Below, piece after piece: positions 22,678 through 34,069 of a stretch of DNA of 64,000 nt (position 1 is the first letter of the stretch; each line of letters begins with the position of its first letter). This DNA comes from Elymus sibiricus (Eukaryota; Streptophyta; Magnoliopsida; Poales; Poaceae). Both the position numbers and the translations under genes were made by a program. The stretch covers positions 236,631,366-236,695,365 of the forward strand of contig CM077676.1 in the NCBI GenBank assembly GCA_039707655.1. Reading direction: 5' to 3'. The notes under the pieces are model-generated. The model was not told where the DNA came from, searched no databases, and saw only the letters and a program-made list of their open reading frames with translations.

Positions 22678-23475
22678 ATGCCTGGCCCCATCATTCACAA
22701 CGAGACCACCACAGCCGAGCTTGGAGGCTTTGTAGCCGTCCTCACCAATCTCACCCGTCGTGCTTTCGGCATCAAAGAGCCGCCTGAGTATGTTGTGTAC
22801 CAGGAGCACACGAGTAATGCCATCCACCACTTCTGGGCCACGGTGCACATCTACGGGAGGGGCACCGCATCGGAATGCCCCTACCGGTTCACCGGGAGGA
22901 CGACCTCCGACGAACCCCAAGCCATCCAACTTGCAGCCCGAGAGGCTTTCGTTCAACTCCGGCATCTGTCGCCGAGAGTTAACATCCGCCCATTCTACTA
23001 CTACCCTAGCCGTGAAGGCTATGGTAGCCCGACCCAGGTTGCCAACGAAGACCATGAGTCGGATCCTGCCCTGGTGCATCTGGTGCGCTACCTGAGAGCG
23101 CAAGAGGCACTATTCGATCAGGTCACCCTTGATCTGATTGCGACCCGCAGGACGCTCGCTCTCCTGACCCCGGTGAGAAGTGAAGTTGCACTCGCCGCCG
23201 ACAACCCGATAGTGCTGCTTGGGAGGCCTGTTGAGCCCCCAAGTTCCGCCCCTGTTATCTACCCGGGCAGTGCCTTCGCCTCCCCCGAGGAACTCCGTCG
23301 TCTCTTGGAGACCCACTCCAACGGGACGGTGACCTTGACACCCCGCGAAGGGCACCACCGCTACCCCAGCCCTGTAGCTCCCCATCCGACCCCGGTCAAC
23401 TCCGGCACCGAAGCACACGAAGAGGCCTCGACATCTACAAGACGCGCCCGGCTAGATGTCGATGAGGTGGACTGA
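22678..23475 (+). CDS. F ORF1: captured non-retroviral protein, dsRNA-binding-fold-like
   Basis: 265 residues from the ATG at 22678; upstream in-frame sequence has only a GTG. Residues about 10-90 follow the pattern of a double-stranded-RNA-binding motif: a leucine-rich first helix, PPEYVVY, an alternating strand FWATVHIYG, then FTGR and a final helix AIQLAAREAFVQLRHL. This is my reading of spacing and hydrophobicity, not a database match, and the basic KKxAK signature of active RNA-binding domains is not present. Residues 100-165 include PFYYYPSR and ESDPALVHLVRYLRAQE, both recognisable in the second copy. The C-terminal 80 residues are Pro/Ser-rich and probably disordered. It has its own TATA-like box and leader, suggesting capture of a host gene. 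It shows no gag or pol similarity. Confidence is high for an ORF, low for function. Confidence 0.6.
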   Translation: MPGPIIHNETTTAELGGFVAVLTNLTRRAFGIKEPPEYVVYQEHTSNAIHHFWATVHIYGRGTASECPYRFTGRTTSDEPQAIQLAAREAFVQLRHLSPRVNIRPFYYYPSREGYGSPTQVANEDHESDPALVHLVRYLRAQEALFDQVTLDLIATRRTLALLTPVRSEVALAADNPIVLLGRPVEPPSSAPVIYPGSAFASPEELRRLLETHSNGTVTLTPREGHHRYPSPVAPHPTPVNSGTEAHEEASTSTRRARLDVDEVD

Positions 23476-23788
23476 GTCCACCAGTATTGTTGTAGAGCCT
23501 TAGTGGCCCTGTTACCATGTATTTCCATAGTAGCGGTTGTATGGTGTAGTAAGTTTGTAAACCACTTGTGTACAAATGGTAGTATGCGTGCCCTGTCATA
23601 AATTGTTGACGTGTGGTGACTGAGTAAATTCTGGACGTGACTGCCGAAGCCCCCTAACCAACACGCACAGTAATACGTCACATTCCTTGTTGGGATCGAG
23701 GTCTGAGATTTTGACTCAGACAACCCTACACCGGAGCCGATACACAAGTCGTACTGGCACTGCTTCATGTTTCCTCACCCAGGCATTC

Positions 23789-23796
23789 TATAAGAG
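23789..23796 (+). promoter_or_regulatory. TATA-like box of F ORF2
   Basis: TATAAGAG lies 65 bases upstream of the ATG at 23862, matching the layout in front of ORF1. Confidence 0.4.
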
Positions 23797-23861
23797 GCCA
23801 TATCCGCAAACCACACCAGCCATCATCACCTCGAGCACTGCTTTTCCCCATCCACCCATCC

Positions 23862-24502
23862 ATGTCTCACCCCGGAGTCTACCTGAGAACCCCCGATGCA
23901 AGCCCTGGTAGTTTTGCTAGGATTTTGTGGGATTTCACCCGCAATACCCTTGGTTCCATCCACCCACCCCAGTATGAGTTGTACAAGATGAGGATCACCT
24001 CTGATTGCTCGAAATACTGGGCAGTTGTGCACATCCCACCAGCAGATTTGAACCAAGGCCCTCCATATGTTATCTTCATCGGGAGATCCATGCCAACCTC
24101 AGGCATGGCCATTGAGTCTACTGCTTATTAAGCAATTACCCGTCTTCGATTTGCGGTACCCTGCGCCAGTGCAAGGAATACTGCTATTTCCCGAGCCGCG
24201 CAGCTTTTGGAGCAGAAGCTACGTTCCGCTGTGAACGTATAGAGAGCGATCCAGCCCTGGTCTATCTCATTCAGTATGTGATGGCCCAGGAGCGTTTCAC
24301 CCAGCAATTACTAGAGTATCTCCACTATCTTGCTGTTCTGAATCCCCGGATCGCCATTGGCGGACGCCCTCTGCCAACTCAGGAGGGACGCGTTCTTCGT
24401 CTGCTTCCTCCACTTCCTCCACTCCCTCCGGAAGAAGAAGAATGTGCTCTAGCACCCGGGACCCTTCCGCAAGAGCCCGTAGATCTTACCTTCGAAACGT
24501 AG
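23862..24502 (+). pseudogene. F ORF2: decayed second copy of the F ORF1 gene
   Basis: The ATG at 23862 opens 89 residues that align by eye with F ORF1 residues 10-80 (shared landmarks: a leucine-rich helix, PPQYELY, YWAVVHI, IGRSMPTSG). A TAA at 24129-24131 falls exactly where ORF1 has the helix AIQLAAREAF. Downstream, other frames keep recognisable pieces: an AITRLR-like helix, YFPSR, ESDPALVYLIQYVMAQERF and a Pro/Glu-rich tail ending at TAG 24502. So this is a tandem, strongly diverged paralogue with at least one stop and one frameshift. The divergence is far larger than between the two LTRs, so the duplication predates this insertion. Confidence 0.65.
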
Positions 24503-24697
24503 ACGGTTATGAGCGTGGTTGCTGCTGCATCCAGCACTTATTTTCGTGATGCGATCTTTGCGATGTATTTTAGGGCGTATGTCATAAGTGCATTGCTATG
24601 TTTGCATTCTGCATAATATTGTTTGTTGTGATATGCATTTAATTCTTCCGCCCTTAACAAATCTCGAGGACGAGATTTTCTTAAGGGGGGTAGAGTT
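24503..24697 (+). other. F internal 3' region with polypurine tract
   Basis: No ORF. TCGAGGACGAGATTTTC is followed by TTAAGGGGGGTAGAG (24681-24695), a good polypurine tract just before the 3' LTR. Confidence 0.7.
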
Positions 24698-27600
24698 TGT
24701 AACACCCCAAAAATTTAACCATATTTTTATTAAATAAAATTTGGCCAGAAATAAAAAATTTAATTATATTAGGTCTTTTATTAATTTCAGAGTAATTTCT
24801 GTTTTCTATTTTCCAAAATTCTTCCCTCCATATAGAAATTTTTGCAAATATTATGGGCCTTGGTAGCTCTCTTAAGTCATTTCAGTTATATTTTAATAAT
24901 AGTAGGAATTATTTTCATAATAAAATTTTGCCCAAGATAATCTTTTTATAGCATTTTCAATTCTTTAGTTGCCTCTGTTGCACTACAACCATTTTAAAAA
25001 ATTCTTTTAAAATTCCACAAAAATTATGAGGAGTCATTTGATGCCTATAGATCAATTTTATGCAAAAACCCAACTTGGTATTTTGGAAATTTTGAGCACA
25101 ACTTCCTCTTTTAAATTCTGTCCCATTCTTGAGTTTTAACTACAACCTCAATTTTTCTTGCTCCAAAAATTCTGCAATTATTCCAGCTTATAGTACTTCC
25201 AACCAAACCCTTAAGTCCAGAAGAACTGATCCATTTGCCTCATTTTGGTTCACCAAATGAATCCTCCAAGTTTCTGTCCAGAACTGAATTCTGGTAGAAC
25301 TTGCACTATCAAGTTTCTCTTTTTGGCAAACCAACTCCATCATCATCTCTACCCTCTAATGAGACACCATCCTGCCAAAAATTCAAATCCAATAGAGCCA
25401 CCTAGATCACCAAAGCATTCTGTCAAGCACCTTGCATGCATGACAGAAATTTTGCCTCTTCCTAATCTACATTGCACACTTGGTCATTTGGCCAAACTAT
25501 TATGTCCACCATCTGTAGCACTCAGAGAGACCCAACCCTATCAAGTTTCATAGTCAAAGGAGCTTCAAAGGTGGCCCTGGCATTTCATCGAGCACCATAC
25601 GTGCATGCCCAACGCGTGAGCAGAGCGCCCGGACAGCAGCCTCTGGCATCGAGCTCCTGCCACTCACCCCGCTGCTGCCCTCACTCATTCTGCTCTCCCC
25701 TGGGATCACCGCGACCCTCTAGCACCCCGCCGACACCCTCCCTCGTCGCCTGGCGCTTGCCAGCCACTGACCCGAGCCGCCGCCGCCGTCTTCCACTCGG
25801 GCACGGCACCGCCCGAGCCGCCCGACCCCGCCAGCGCGCCCCCTTCTTAACTACTGACCACCGCCCCCTCCACCGACTCCATCTACCTCCCCACCGACCT
25901 CACCGACCTCGGCCACCGCCCACAACCACCTTCCCGGCGTAGTTATGGCGATCGCCGCCGGGTCCCTTCTCTGGAACTCGCGGCACCGCCTCCCCCTCCC
26001 TATATAAGCCACCCCGGGCACCCTCTCATGATCAGCGCCACCTCTCCCTTCCCTACGAAGCAACCCGAGCACCCAATCAACCCATGGGTGGTCGTCTTCC
26101 TCCTCTCCGACGATAACCACCGCCGCCTCGGTTCCATCAATTCCGAGCTAACCACAGTCCCATTTGTCGGAATTATTGCACCACTACCATCCTCGAGCTA
26201 CCGTATATCAAACCCATCCATCAATTCCATCGAAAGAAGCCTATGGGCGAAAGCCCTCTCCCACCCGAAGCTCCCTTCCGCCATAGTTGAAGCTCTGCTC
26301 AACTTCGAGCTCTCCGGCGACTGCCTTCCCCTCCAACGGATGCGGTCCGTCCTCCTGAGCACGTAGATGTGCCGAACGCCGGAAACAGCGCCGACAATCA
26401 TCACCGGAGCTCGCCTCTGTTCCTGTCCAGGCGCGCGAGAGGGAGGGGAAGGCAAACCCGACAGGTGGGTCCCACCTGTCGGTGAGTCACCCCTCCTCTC
26501 CAGAAGCGCATCTCTGTGGGTGCACTTTCCCTGCGGGGGAAACGTACTTCAGGGAGTACGCCTTCGACACCGGCGTCTCCCCGCGGGCTACGAGCTGGGC
26601 CCGGCCCAGTGACGCCATCCATCTAAACTGCGCTCAGGGCGCAGCTCTGCTCCTTTTCTTATTCTTTGCCAGTATATCTCAAAAAAAATCTGCAGCAGTC
26701 ATTTCAAATCCAAATCTGATGTTTCTAATTTCTAAATACTCCTAAAATCATTCTCTATTAATTTCTAAATTTTCCAATCAACTTTTTATTACTGTTTTTG
26801 CTTTGTGTGGACTTTCTATATTTTTGAAAATAGGAAATGGAGGGAAGATAAAATTTTCAAAACTTTTGGAGTGCACCCAATATTTCTGCATGATGAAGGC
26901 AAGCATCTTGAACACTTGATATGGTGATTGCATGGTTAAATGTTTGCAAGAAATAATTGAATCATGCATATATTGAATTCAGATAAAATTTACATGCATG
27001 TAGTGTTGGCATGTTTCCTCGTACCGTGCAACGTGTACTTGTCATCACTAACTTGCAGGAGCAGGTATAAGAGAAATACCGTTACCAGCAGAAGGGTGAT
27101 CACGTTCGAGCGTGATCATGCCTTGTTGGTTATGCATGTTGGGACATGCAAGGGTTGTGGCCCTGTTTTGGTGTTACTGTTGAAAGAACACTTTATTGTG
27201 CTAACCACTGCAGGAAAACATAAGCCTCCTGAGTCGACCGTAGATCGAGTCTTGTTCCGGTAACCCCCAAACTTGATCCGTGCTACCACATGTCCCTGGC
27301 GCAGGTATGGTATGGTCCAGTAAGTTGTTAACCCCTTTCCCGCACACACCGTACAGAGGGGCCATAGTGAAAGATACCATTGGCCCATGGTAGGCATGTC
27401 ACTTGGTCAGGGAGCATGGGTGTATTCGGTTGAAGCCGAGAGGAGTAGGGCCCCTGATCTTTGCGCACGTTATATATGAGATTGTGATCCCATGCTATTC
27501 GAGATTGTAGTCTCCCCGTCTTAGAGTTTATCTTGAACGATGCCTTGGGTGATTCCTGGCATCAGGAAAGTTAATCTGGTGTGTGCTGGTTAGGTGTGTT

Positions 27601-28781
27601 TTCAACCCAAAGACCGTAATGAGAATTAGCCAGCGTCTCGGTGCTGGCTAAAGAAATCCTTTACTTGTGGGTAAAGAAGTACACCCTCTGCAGAGTTATA
27701 CCTATTCGAATAGCCGTGTTCGCGGTTAAGGACTACAGTCTCGGTTGGTCAAGTGTCAGTCTTAGTGTCAGTCTCCGGAGGAAAATAATTAATTTGAGCA
27801 TGAATTATTTTGCAGGATAATCATTGTCACCCTAATACCATCATGTATAATTTTTGTTATCATGGGTGCTATTGACATAAGTATTATTATTACTATGCAT
27901 ATAATTGTAGACTAACCCGTTTCTCTTATTTTATTTCCAGAGTGTCTCAGGGGCTGGCTGGACTACCCCGGACACTCGGTTTTATTTCCTTTCAAGACCT
28001 CTCGTGGCGTCGCTTGAGTTCTCGGGCGGTCCTGTCTCGCCCGATTCTCTTTTAGACACCCGTTTGGCATTTCTTTTCAAGACCTCTCGTGGCGTCGCTT
28101 GAGTTCCCGGGCGATCCTGTCTCGCCCGATTCTCTTTTAGACACCCGTTTGGCATTTCTCTTGGATTCTCGGGTGGTCCTGTCTCGCCCGATTCTCCAAT
28201 TTATATTTTCTTTCGTATTCTCGGGCGGTCCTGTCTCGCCCGATTATTCACTTTTAACTTTCTTGGTTTGGAACTAACATGTTATTTACTCATACTTCTG
28301 CACATGCTAGTATTTATCATGCCATAATTTAATTTTCAGCCAACATATGCATCTCATTTAATCCAGCATGAGCATATGCATTCGGTATATCTTTTGTTCA
28401 TAATGTTTGCGAGTACATTCCAATGTACTCACTGGCTTGTCCCTGGCTATTTAATTGGCCAGGTCAGGATTTCAACAAGGAGTACTACAACGTCATCCAT
28501 GCGGAGCCTAGGATAGCAACCACGCGGGATAGGAGTTATCCGGGTCAGCTGTTCCTGTGGGAATGGAGCCCCATCGACGTTGGAGAACCACGAGTCGCTT
28601 CCGTCATCCTCACTAGAAATCATGGTTGTATCATTAGGCCTTTATGGTCTCGTATCCAATTCTTGTAATTGCTTGGTAATCTGTAACAAGGACGTGTCCA
28701 CCAGTAACAGTAATCCTGGGCTGGTGGCGACACGAGGGGTTAATTTCTGGGATATCTTGTCCCGGAAATCCGGCCCCGACA
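24698..28781 (+). repeat. 3' LTR of element F
   Basis: Starts TGTAACACCCC and ends CCCCGACA, followed by ACAGA. It carries the TATA box (about 26001), a 112-codon LTR ORF (26028-26366) and the four-hairpin array (28023-28242). It lacks the counterpart of 20166-20342 and has several further small indels relative to the 5' LTR. Confidence 0.92.
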
Positions 28782-28786
28782 ACAGA

Positions 28787-29913
28787 TCTACCTCATTCCA
28801 AAGACATGGAAGTTGATGTCGATGCTGAGAGGATTGCGAACAACGCAGCAGATGAGGCCGCTAAGATCGCCACTGAAGAAGCCAACAAGGCCGCAGCAGA
28901 AGAGGCTACCAAGGTTGCCACTAAAGAGGTTGCCAGGAACATTGCGGAAGAGCCTGACAAGCGATCTACAGAGGAGGCCGCCAAGGTGACTTCAAATGAA
29001 ACCGCCAAGGCCACTGGTGGCGATCCTGCCCCAGGAGCGCCAAGCGCTGGCGCAGATGTGGACATGGGAGCGGCCGACAACACCGTGACGGCGGCTAGCG
29101 ACCAAGCATCAACATCTCAGACCCCTCCAACAAGAAACTTCTTGATTTTCCTTGAGCCACAGCCAAATCCTGAAGTCCCCCAGCTCGTCTGGCGCCGGAG
29201 TTCTTGAAACAGTGGATGATGAAGTTGCGTCTCCATGTCATGAAGCACCGAAAATGTGTGCGCCGCCAACGACGACACTGAAGACCTTGCATTCCTCCAG
29301 GCCATGGGCGACGGCTTCAAGGCTGTTCAAGAGCGTTACAGAAAACACTAGGAGAAGCTCCGAACCTGGCAAACTGTTGTGGAAATGATGGAAGAGAAGC
29401 TCAAAGAGAAGATTGAAGGGGCCTACATGTGCTATGAGGAGAAGATGCAAAACATCAAGGACCACGAGGCCAGGCTTGCCGCTGAAAGAAATGCTTTTGT
29501 CTTGGAAAAGGCTGAAGCTGAAATGAAGCAGCATGAAGACGAGAAGCAAATAGCAGATTTCAACAGCAAACTGATTCAACTCCAAGCCCAACTCAACTCT
29601 CAAGAAGAGGACCTTGCCACTCAGGAAGCAGCACTGGCCGACAAGATTCGTGCCAAGGAGGACGAGATTCAAGCTCTTCTCTCCCAGAGGACCCCAGGAG
29701 CTAGAGCAAGGCCATAAGGAGGCCATTGAAGCTCAGGCTCGGGATCAAGCCGGCAAACTTAAGGAAGTCGTTGACGATGCTGAAGCTGTCGAGGCCAACA
29801 AGGTGGACTTGGAAGCTAAAGTGAAGAAGCTTGAAGAGGAGCTTGCCGTCTGCAACAAGAACATCTTCGATTTCCAAGAATCAGCGCAGAAGGCAACTCA
29901 CACCTTGGCGGAG
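28787..29913 (+). pseudogene. Antisense extra ORF of E, central coiled-coil part
   Basis: Continues the reading frame of 17924-17979 after the intron. The first block (to 29207) is an Ala/Glu/Lys-rich low-complexity region. After a frameshift, blocks 29220-29716 and 29700-29913 encode long heptad-like helices rich in Glu, Lys, Gln and Leu, the signature of a coiled coil. Frame changes and internal stops (for example near 29207, 29351 and 29715) make it a pseudogene. The reading frame is opposite to the E polyprotein and lies between pol and the 3' LTR, where Tat-lineage elements are known to carry antisense ORFs. The solo LTR G interrupts it at the CGGAG duplication. Function is unknown; the coiled coil suggests protein-protein interaction. 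Confidence 0.6.
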
Positions 29914-31478
29914 TGCTACTTGTGAGCTGCGTTGGTAATTCCGTGAAGAGGAATGGAGATGCAGTACAGTAGAGATAAGTATTTCTCTCAGTTATGAAAC
30001 CAAGGTTATCAATCCAGTAGGAGAATCACGCAACACCTCGTTAGCAGCACCTGCACACAAAACAACAAATCCTTGCACCCAACGCAAACAAGGGGTTGTC
30101 AATCCCTCGGCGGTAGGTTGCAAGATTAAATTGTATGTGATAGATAGATAGATTGAAACAAAAATACAAAATAAAATAAATAAACAAAAAGTGCAGCAAG
30201 TATTTTTAGGGTTTTAGTATATGATTTAGATAGACCCGGGGGCCATAATTTTCACTAGAGGCTTCTCTCAAGAAAATAGCATACGGTGGGTAGACAAATT
30301 ACTGTTGGGCAATTGATAGAAAAGCAAATAATCATGACGATATCCAAGGCAATGATCATGTATATAGGCATCATGTCCGAGACAAGTAGACCGACTCCTG
30401 CCTGCATCTACTACTATTACTCCACACATCGACGGCTATCCAGCATGCATCTAGTGTATTAAGTCCATAAAGAACGGAGTAACGCCTTAAGCAAGATGAC
30501 ATGATGTAGACAAAGTAAACTCACGCATGAATAAACCACATCTTTTTACCCTTAATAGCAATGATACATACGTGTCATGTCCCTTTCTGTCACTGGGATT
30601 GAGCACCGCAAGATCGAACCCATTGCAAAGCACCTCTTCCCATGGCAAGACAAATCAATCTAGTTGGCCAAACCAAATCAATAGATCGAAGAAGAAATAC
30701 GAAGCTATAATAATCATGCATAAAAGAGATCAAAGAAGACTCAAATAATATTCATGGATAATTTGATCATAAACTCACAATTCATCGGATCCCACCAAAC
30801 ACACCGCAAAAAGTGATTACATCGGATAGAACTCCAAGAACATCGAGGAGAACATTGAATTGAAGATCAAAAAGAGAGAAGAAGCCATCTAGCTACTAAC
30901 TATGGACCCATAGGTCTATGGTAAACTACTCACGCATCATCGGAAAGGCAGCAAGGTTGATGTAGAGCCCCTCCGTGATCGATTCCCCCTCCGGCGGAGT
31001 GCCGAAAAAGGCCTCTAGATGGGATCTCTCGAGAACAGAAGCTTTAGGCGGCGGAAAAAGTATTTCGTGGACTCCCCTGTTGGTTTCCTGATTTTTGGGA
31101 ATTTATAGTGGTGGAATTAGGTCAAAAGAGTCAGAGGTGGGCCCACGAGGCACCAGGGCGCGCCTGCCCCCCCCCCAGGCGCTCCCTGGTGGCTCGTGGC
31201 CACCTCCTAGGGCTTCTGGCCTTCTCCCGAAGCTTCGAGTGTTGGTATTGTCCAGAAAAAATCTACAAAAAGTTTTGTGGCATTTGGACTTCGTTTGGTA
31301 TTGATATTCTGTAAAACAAAAAATAGGCAAAAAACAGCAACTGGCACTGGGCCCTAAGTTAATAGGTTAGTCCCAAAAAATGATATATAATTGTTGTAAA
31401 TGTATATAAAAGCTTCCAAGATTGATAATACAACAGCATGGAACAATCAAAAAGTATAGATACGTTGGAGACGTATCA
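29914..31478 (-). repeat. G: solo LTR of the C/L family
   Basis: 1565 bases on the minus strand with exact target duplication CGGAG on both sides (29909-29913 and 31479-31483). Ends match the C and L LTRs (TGCTACTT on the left, GGAGACGTATCA on the right). A TATA box (minus strand) is at 31101-31107, and a hairpin with 23-base arms around a C11 tract at 31143-31199. A solo LTR is the product of recombination between two LTRs. Confidence 0.93.
31143..31199. promoter_or_regulatory. Long hairpin with C-tract loop in solo LTR G
   Basis: Arms starting CCACGAGGCACCAGGG and ending CCCTGGTGGCTCGTGG pair over about 23 bases with two mismatches. The gap to the TATA box is 35 bases. Confidence 0.6.
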
Positions 31479-31483
31479 CGGAG

Positions 31484-32059
31484 CTAAAAACTTCGCTATC
31501 ATCCAAGACCAAGGAACTCAACGTTGCATCTGACGCCAAGGACGACTTGCAGCTAAAGCTCGCCACTTTGGAGGAAAATATTGAAGGCGCCAAGGCCAGA
31601 GAGAAGATCTTGGTGGAAGAACATGAAAATGAGCGGAGCTTGCTAGCAGACGCCAGGGAGAAGTTCGACCAATTGAAGTGGTCCCTCTCACTCTAGACCA
31701 CCATGCTCATTGACATTGCAGAACGCCTCACTGTGCAACTGGCCACAATGGGTATGAGGAACTGGGGTTTCACCGTCAACCAGAAGGAGGCCACGAGCGT
31801 GAGGCTGACGTTGTTCTTCGAGGGTCTCATCGATGCACTGAACGCACACCACAAGGAACGAGCCGCCTCATTTGCCAGTGAATCTCGCCAGCTTTGTCGA
31901 GACGTGCTCTTCAAGGTGCTTGTCAAGATTATGCATCGCAACCCTGGCATCAACATCTCCAAGGCCTTCACGAGCTTGCCAGAAGGGACTGACACCAGCG
32001 CCGCCGAGAAGCTTGTGGCTCCGATTGCCGACAGGGTTGGCCAGATCTCCAGGACCTAG
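31484..32059 (+). pseudogene. Antisense extra ORF of E, 3' part
   Basis: It resumes directly after the G target duplication (ELKTS...). The first 65 codons complete the coiled coil and end at a TAG near 31695. The second block, starting at about 31703 in another frame, encodes about 118 residues forming a helical C-terminal domain (RLTLFFEGLIDAL, HHKERAASFASES) and ends at TAG 32057-32059. The following 100 bases are AT-rich with AATGAATG-type signals, compatible with a plant 3' untranslated region. Element J carries an ORF with the same architecture (coiled coil then helical C-terminus). Confidence 0.55.
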
Positions 32060-32875
32060 GGCCAGCTCAGGAACTAGGTCCTTTACGATTTCTTGTTGCG
32101 AGTTTAGTCCATGTACAAAATACAATTTATCTTAAGTTAGATCTGCACTATGCTTTTAATGTAATATATCTTATGCTTGAATGAATGTATGCTACTTTCC
32201 TTATATGAGTCTGCCTTTGTATGATTTTGTGCCCTACGCTTTGCCGGAAACTTGCCAGTGCGCACACCCTTGCCGTTAGCGCTTGAGGAACGGGTCCTTA
32301 GCAGCTTGCCGGAGGTGCCGCTTCCCGACAAGATAACCCTTATCGGTTTTGGCGCAGCTTACTTATACTGCTAAGCGGACTCGAAACAGAAATAAGAGTG
32401 CAACCAACCCCTACAAGGTTCCTTCGCGTGCAGGTTTTTCATACAAAGACGAAAATCTTTCAAGGAAAAGTAACAACTACAACAAAGAAATTTTGTTTCA
32501 AAGTCTTGCAACTTAGCTTTGTTTGTTGTACTTCTTGTACTTGATGATAACTTGAACATCATTTGGTATCTATACTGTCACTCCCCCTGGGAAACTTGTA
32601 CGTGAGGAACTCTTCTGTCCTTTGAGAAAAAGAGAGAAAAGAAAAGAGGAGGCTAGAAACCTTGATGGTTCGTTAATCATCTTATACAAGGCAAAAATGT
32701 AACACAACATTGCATGCAATATACACAGATAAATATGTACTTTGACAAAGAGTTGTGAAGCACTTAGCTTTATTTCACTATGCATGGGTTCTGCGCCCGG
32801 CTCTGTACAAAGGATTAAATGCCTTGCTGGCCTACTTGTACAAAAGAGGTTGCCGGGCAACCCGGCAACCGCGCC
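32060..32875 (-). other. E spacer between pol end and antisense ORF
   Basis: No ORF worth reporting. The converging pol and antisense reading frames end on either side. Several GCTTGCCGG-like motifs recur here and in the E LTR. Confidence 0.6.
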
Positions 32876-34069
32876 TCATGGGTAGAACTGGCAAAGATGC
32901 TCAATATTCCATGAGTTAAGCACGGGAGTGCCATCTTCGGTCTCTAGATGGACTGAACCAGGTCTAGTGACTCGTACTACCCGATAAGGGCCTTCCCACT
33001 TTGGTGTCAACTTGTTTGTTCCCTTCACGGACTGGATCTGATGAAGAACAAGGTCGCCTTCCTCAAGCTTCCTGGCATGCACTTTGCGGCTGTAGTAGTG
33101 GCACAAAGCTTGCTGGTAACATGTTGCACGTATAGCAGCCCAGAAATGGTCCTCCTCGAGGAGGGTGGCATCATCTTGTCGCAGCTCTTCTTGATCTTCT
33201 TCATCAAAAGCCAAGACTCGAGGTGATTCATATCTGAGTTCCGTGGGGAGAACTGCTTCTGCACCATATACAAGGGAGAAGGGTGTCTGGCCGGTAGCTC
33301 GATTTGGTGTCATTCTGAGTGACCAAAGAACTACAGGCAACTCTTCCACCCAGTGTCTTCCACACTTGTGCATCTTGTCGAAAGTTCTGGTCTTGAGACC
33401 TCGCAGCACTTATGCATTCACCCTCTCCACCTGCCCATTGCTTCTCGGGTGAGCAATAGAGGCGTAGCAGATCCTGCTTCCAAGTTCTTGGCAGTATGCT
33501 GTGAAGGCGCGGCTCGTGAATTGGGTGTCGTTGTCGGTGATGATCCTGTTGGGTACACCAAAACAAGTAACCAATCCTTTGAGAAACTTGATAGCTGACT
33601 GTGCCGTCACCTTTCTCACTGGCTCCACTTCAGGCCACTTTGTGAACTTGTCGATTGCTACGTACAAGAACTCAAAGCCCCCGGTTGCACGGGGAAAGGG
33701 GCCGAGGATGTCAAGCCCCCAGACTGAGAAGGGCCAGGAAAGAGGGATAGTTTGAAGAGCTTGAGCTGGCTGGTGAATATTCTTGGTGTGGAACTGACAT
33801 GCTTCACATTTGGTCACCATCGCCAATGCATCTTGAAGGGCTGTCAGCCAGTAGAAACCTTGCCGGAATGCCTTGCTGACAAGCGCACGTGACCCAATAT
33901 GAGAGCCACACATCCCTTCGTGTATCTCCGCCAATAGCTTTTGCACATCTTCCCGGCAAATGGACTTCAATTTCACCCTGTTTGGTCTCTTTCTGTACAG
34001 AATGTTGTTGACAAACTGGTACATACTTGATTGACGGGCTACTCTTTCAGCTTCTTCTTGTTCATCGGG
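32876..34069 (-). pseudogene. Integrase region of E
   Basis: The frame is open except for a TAA at about 33407. The N-terminal His/Cys zinc-binding motif is visible (EIHEGMCGSHIGSR, then CEACQFH). The catalytic core follows with the first Asp in GLDILGPFP, the second in IITDNDTQF and the Glu in NGQVERVN, so the DDE triad is present. The usual Gly after the second Asp is Asp here. The C-terminal domain (GDLVLHQI, KWEGPYRVVRV, SWNIEHLCQFYP) is complete and lacks a chromodomain, fitting the Tat lineage. In the family this enzyme inserts the cDNA into the genome. The TAA between catalytic Glu and C-terminal domain makes this copy non-functional. Confidence 0.8.

Larger units (their letters stand above)
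18087..28781 (+). mobile_element. Element F: non-autonomous LTR retrotransposon with a duplicated gene cassette
   Basis: LTRs of 4268 and 4084 bases (18087-22354, 24698-28781) flank an internal region of only 2343 bases. The target duplication ACAGA is exact (18082-18086, 28782-28786). There is an initiator tRNA-Met primer site at 22359-22370 and a polypurine tract at about 24681-24695. No gag, protease, RT or integrase is present. Instead the interior has two tandem, diverged copies of an ORF unrelated to retroelement proteins, each preceded by a TATA-like box. The element must have been mobilised in trans. Confidence 0.92.

Noticed and set aside
22654..23103. Long minus-strand ORF opposite F ORF1
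   Set aside because: Shadow of the GC-rich sense frame; composition is implausible and it has no decayed counterpart in the second copy.
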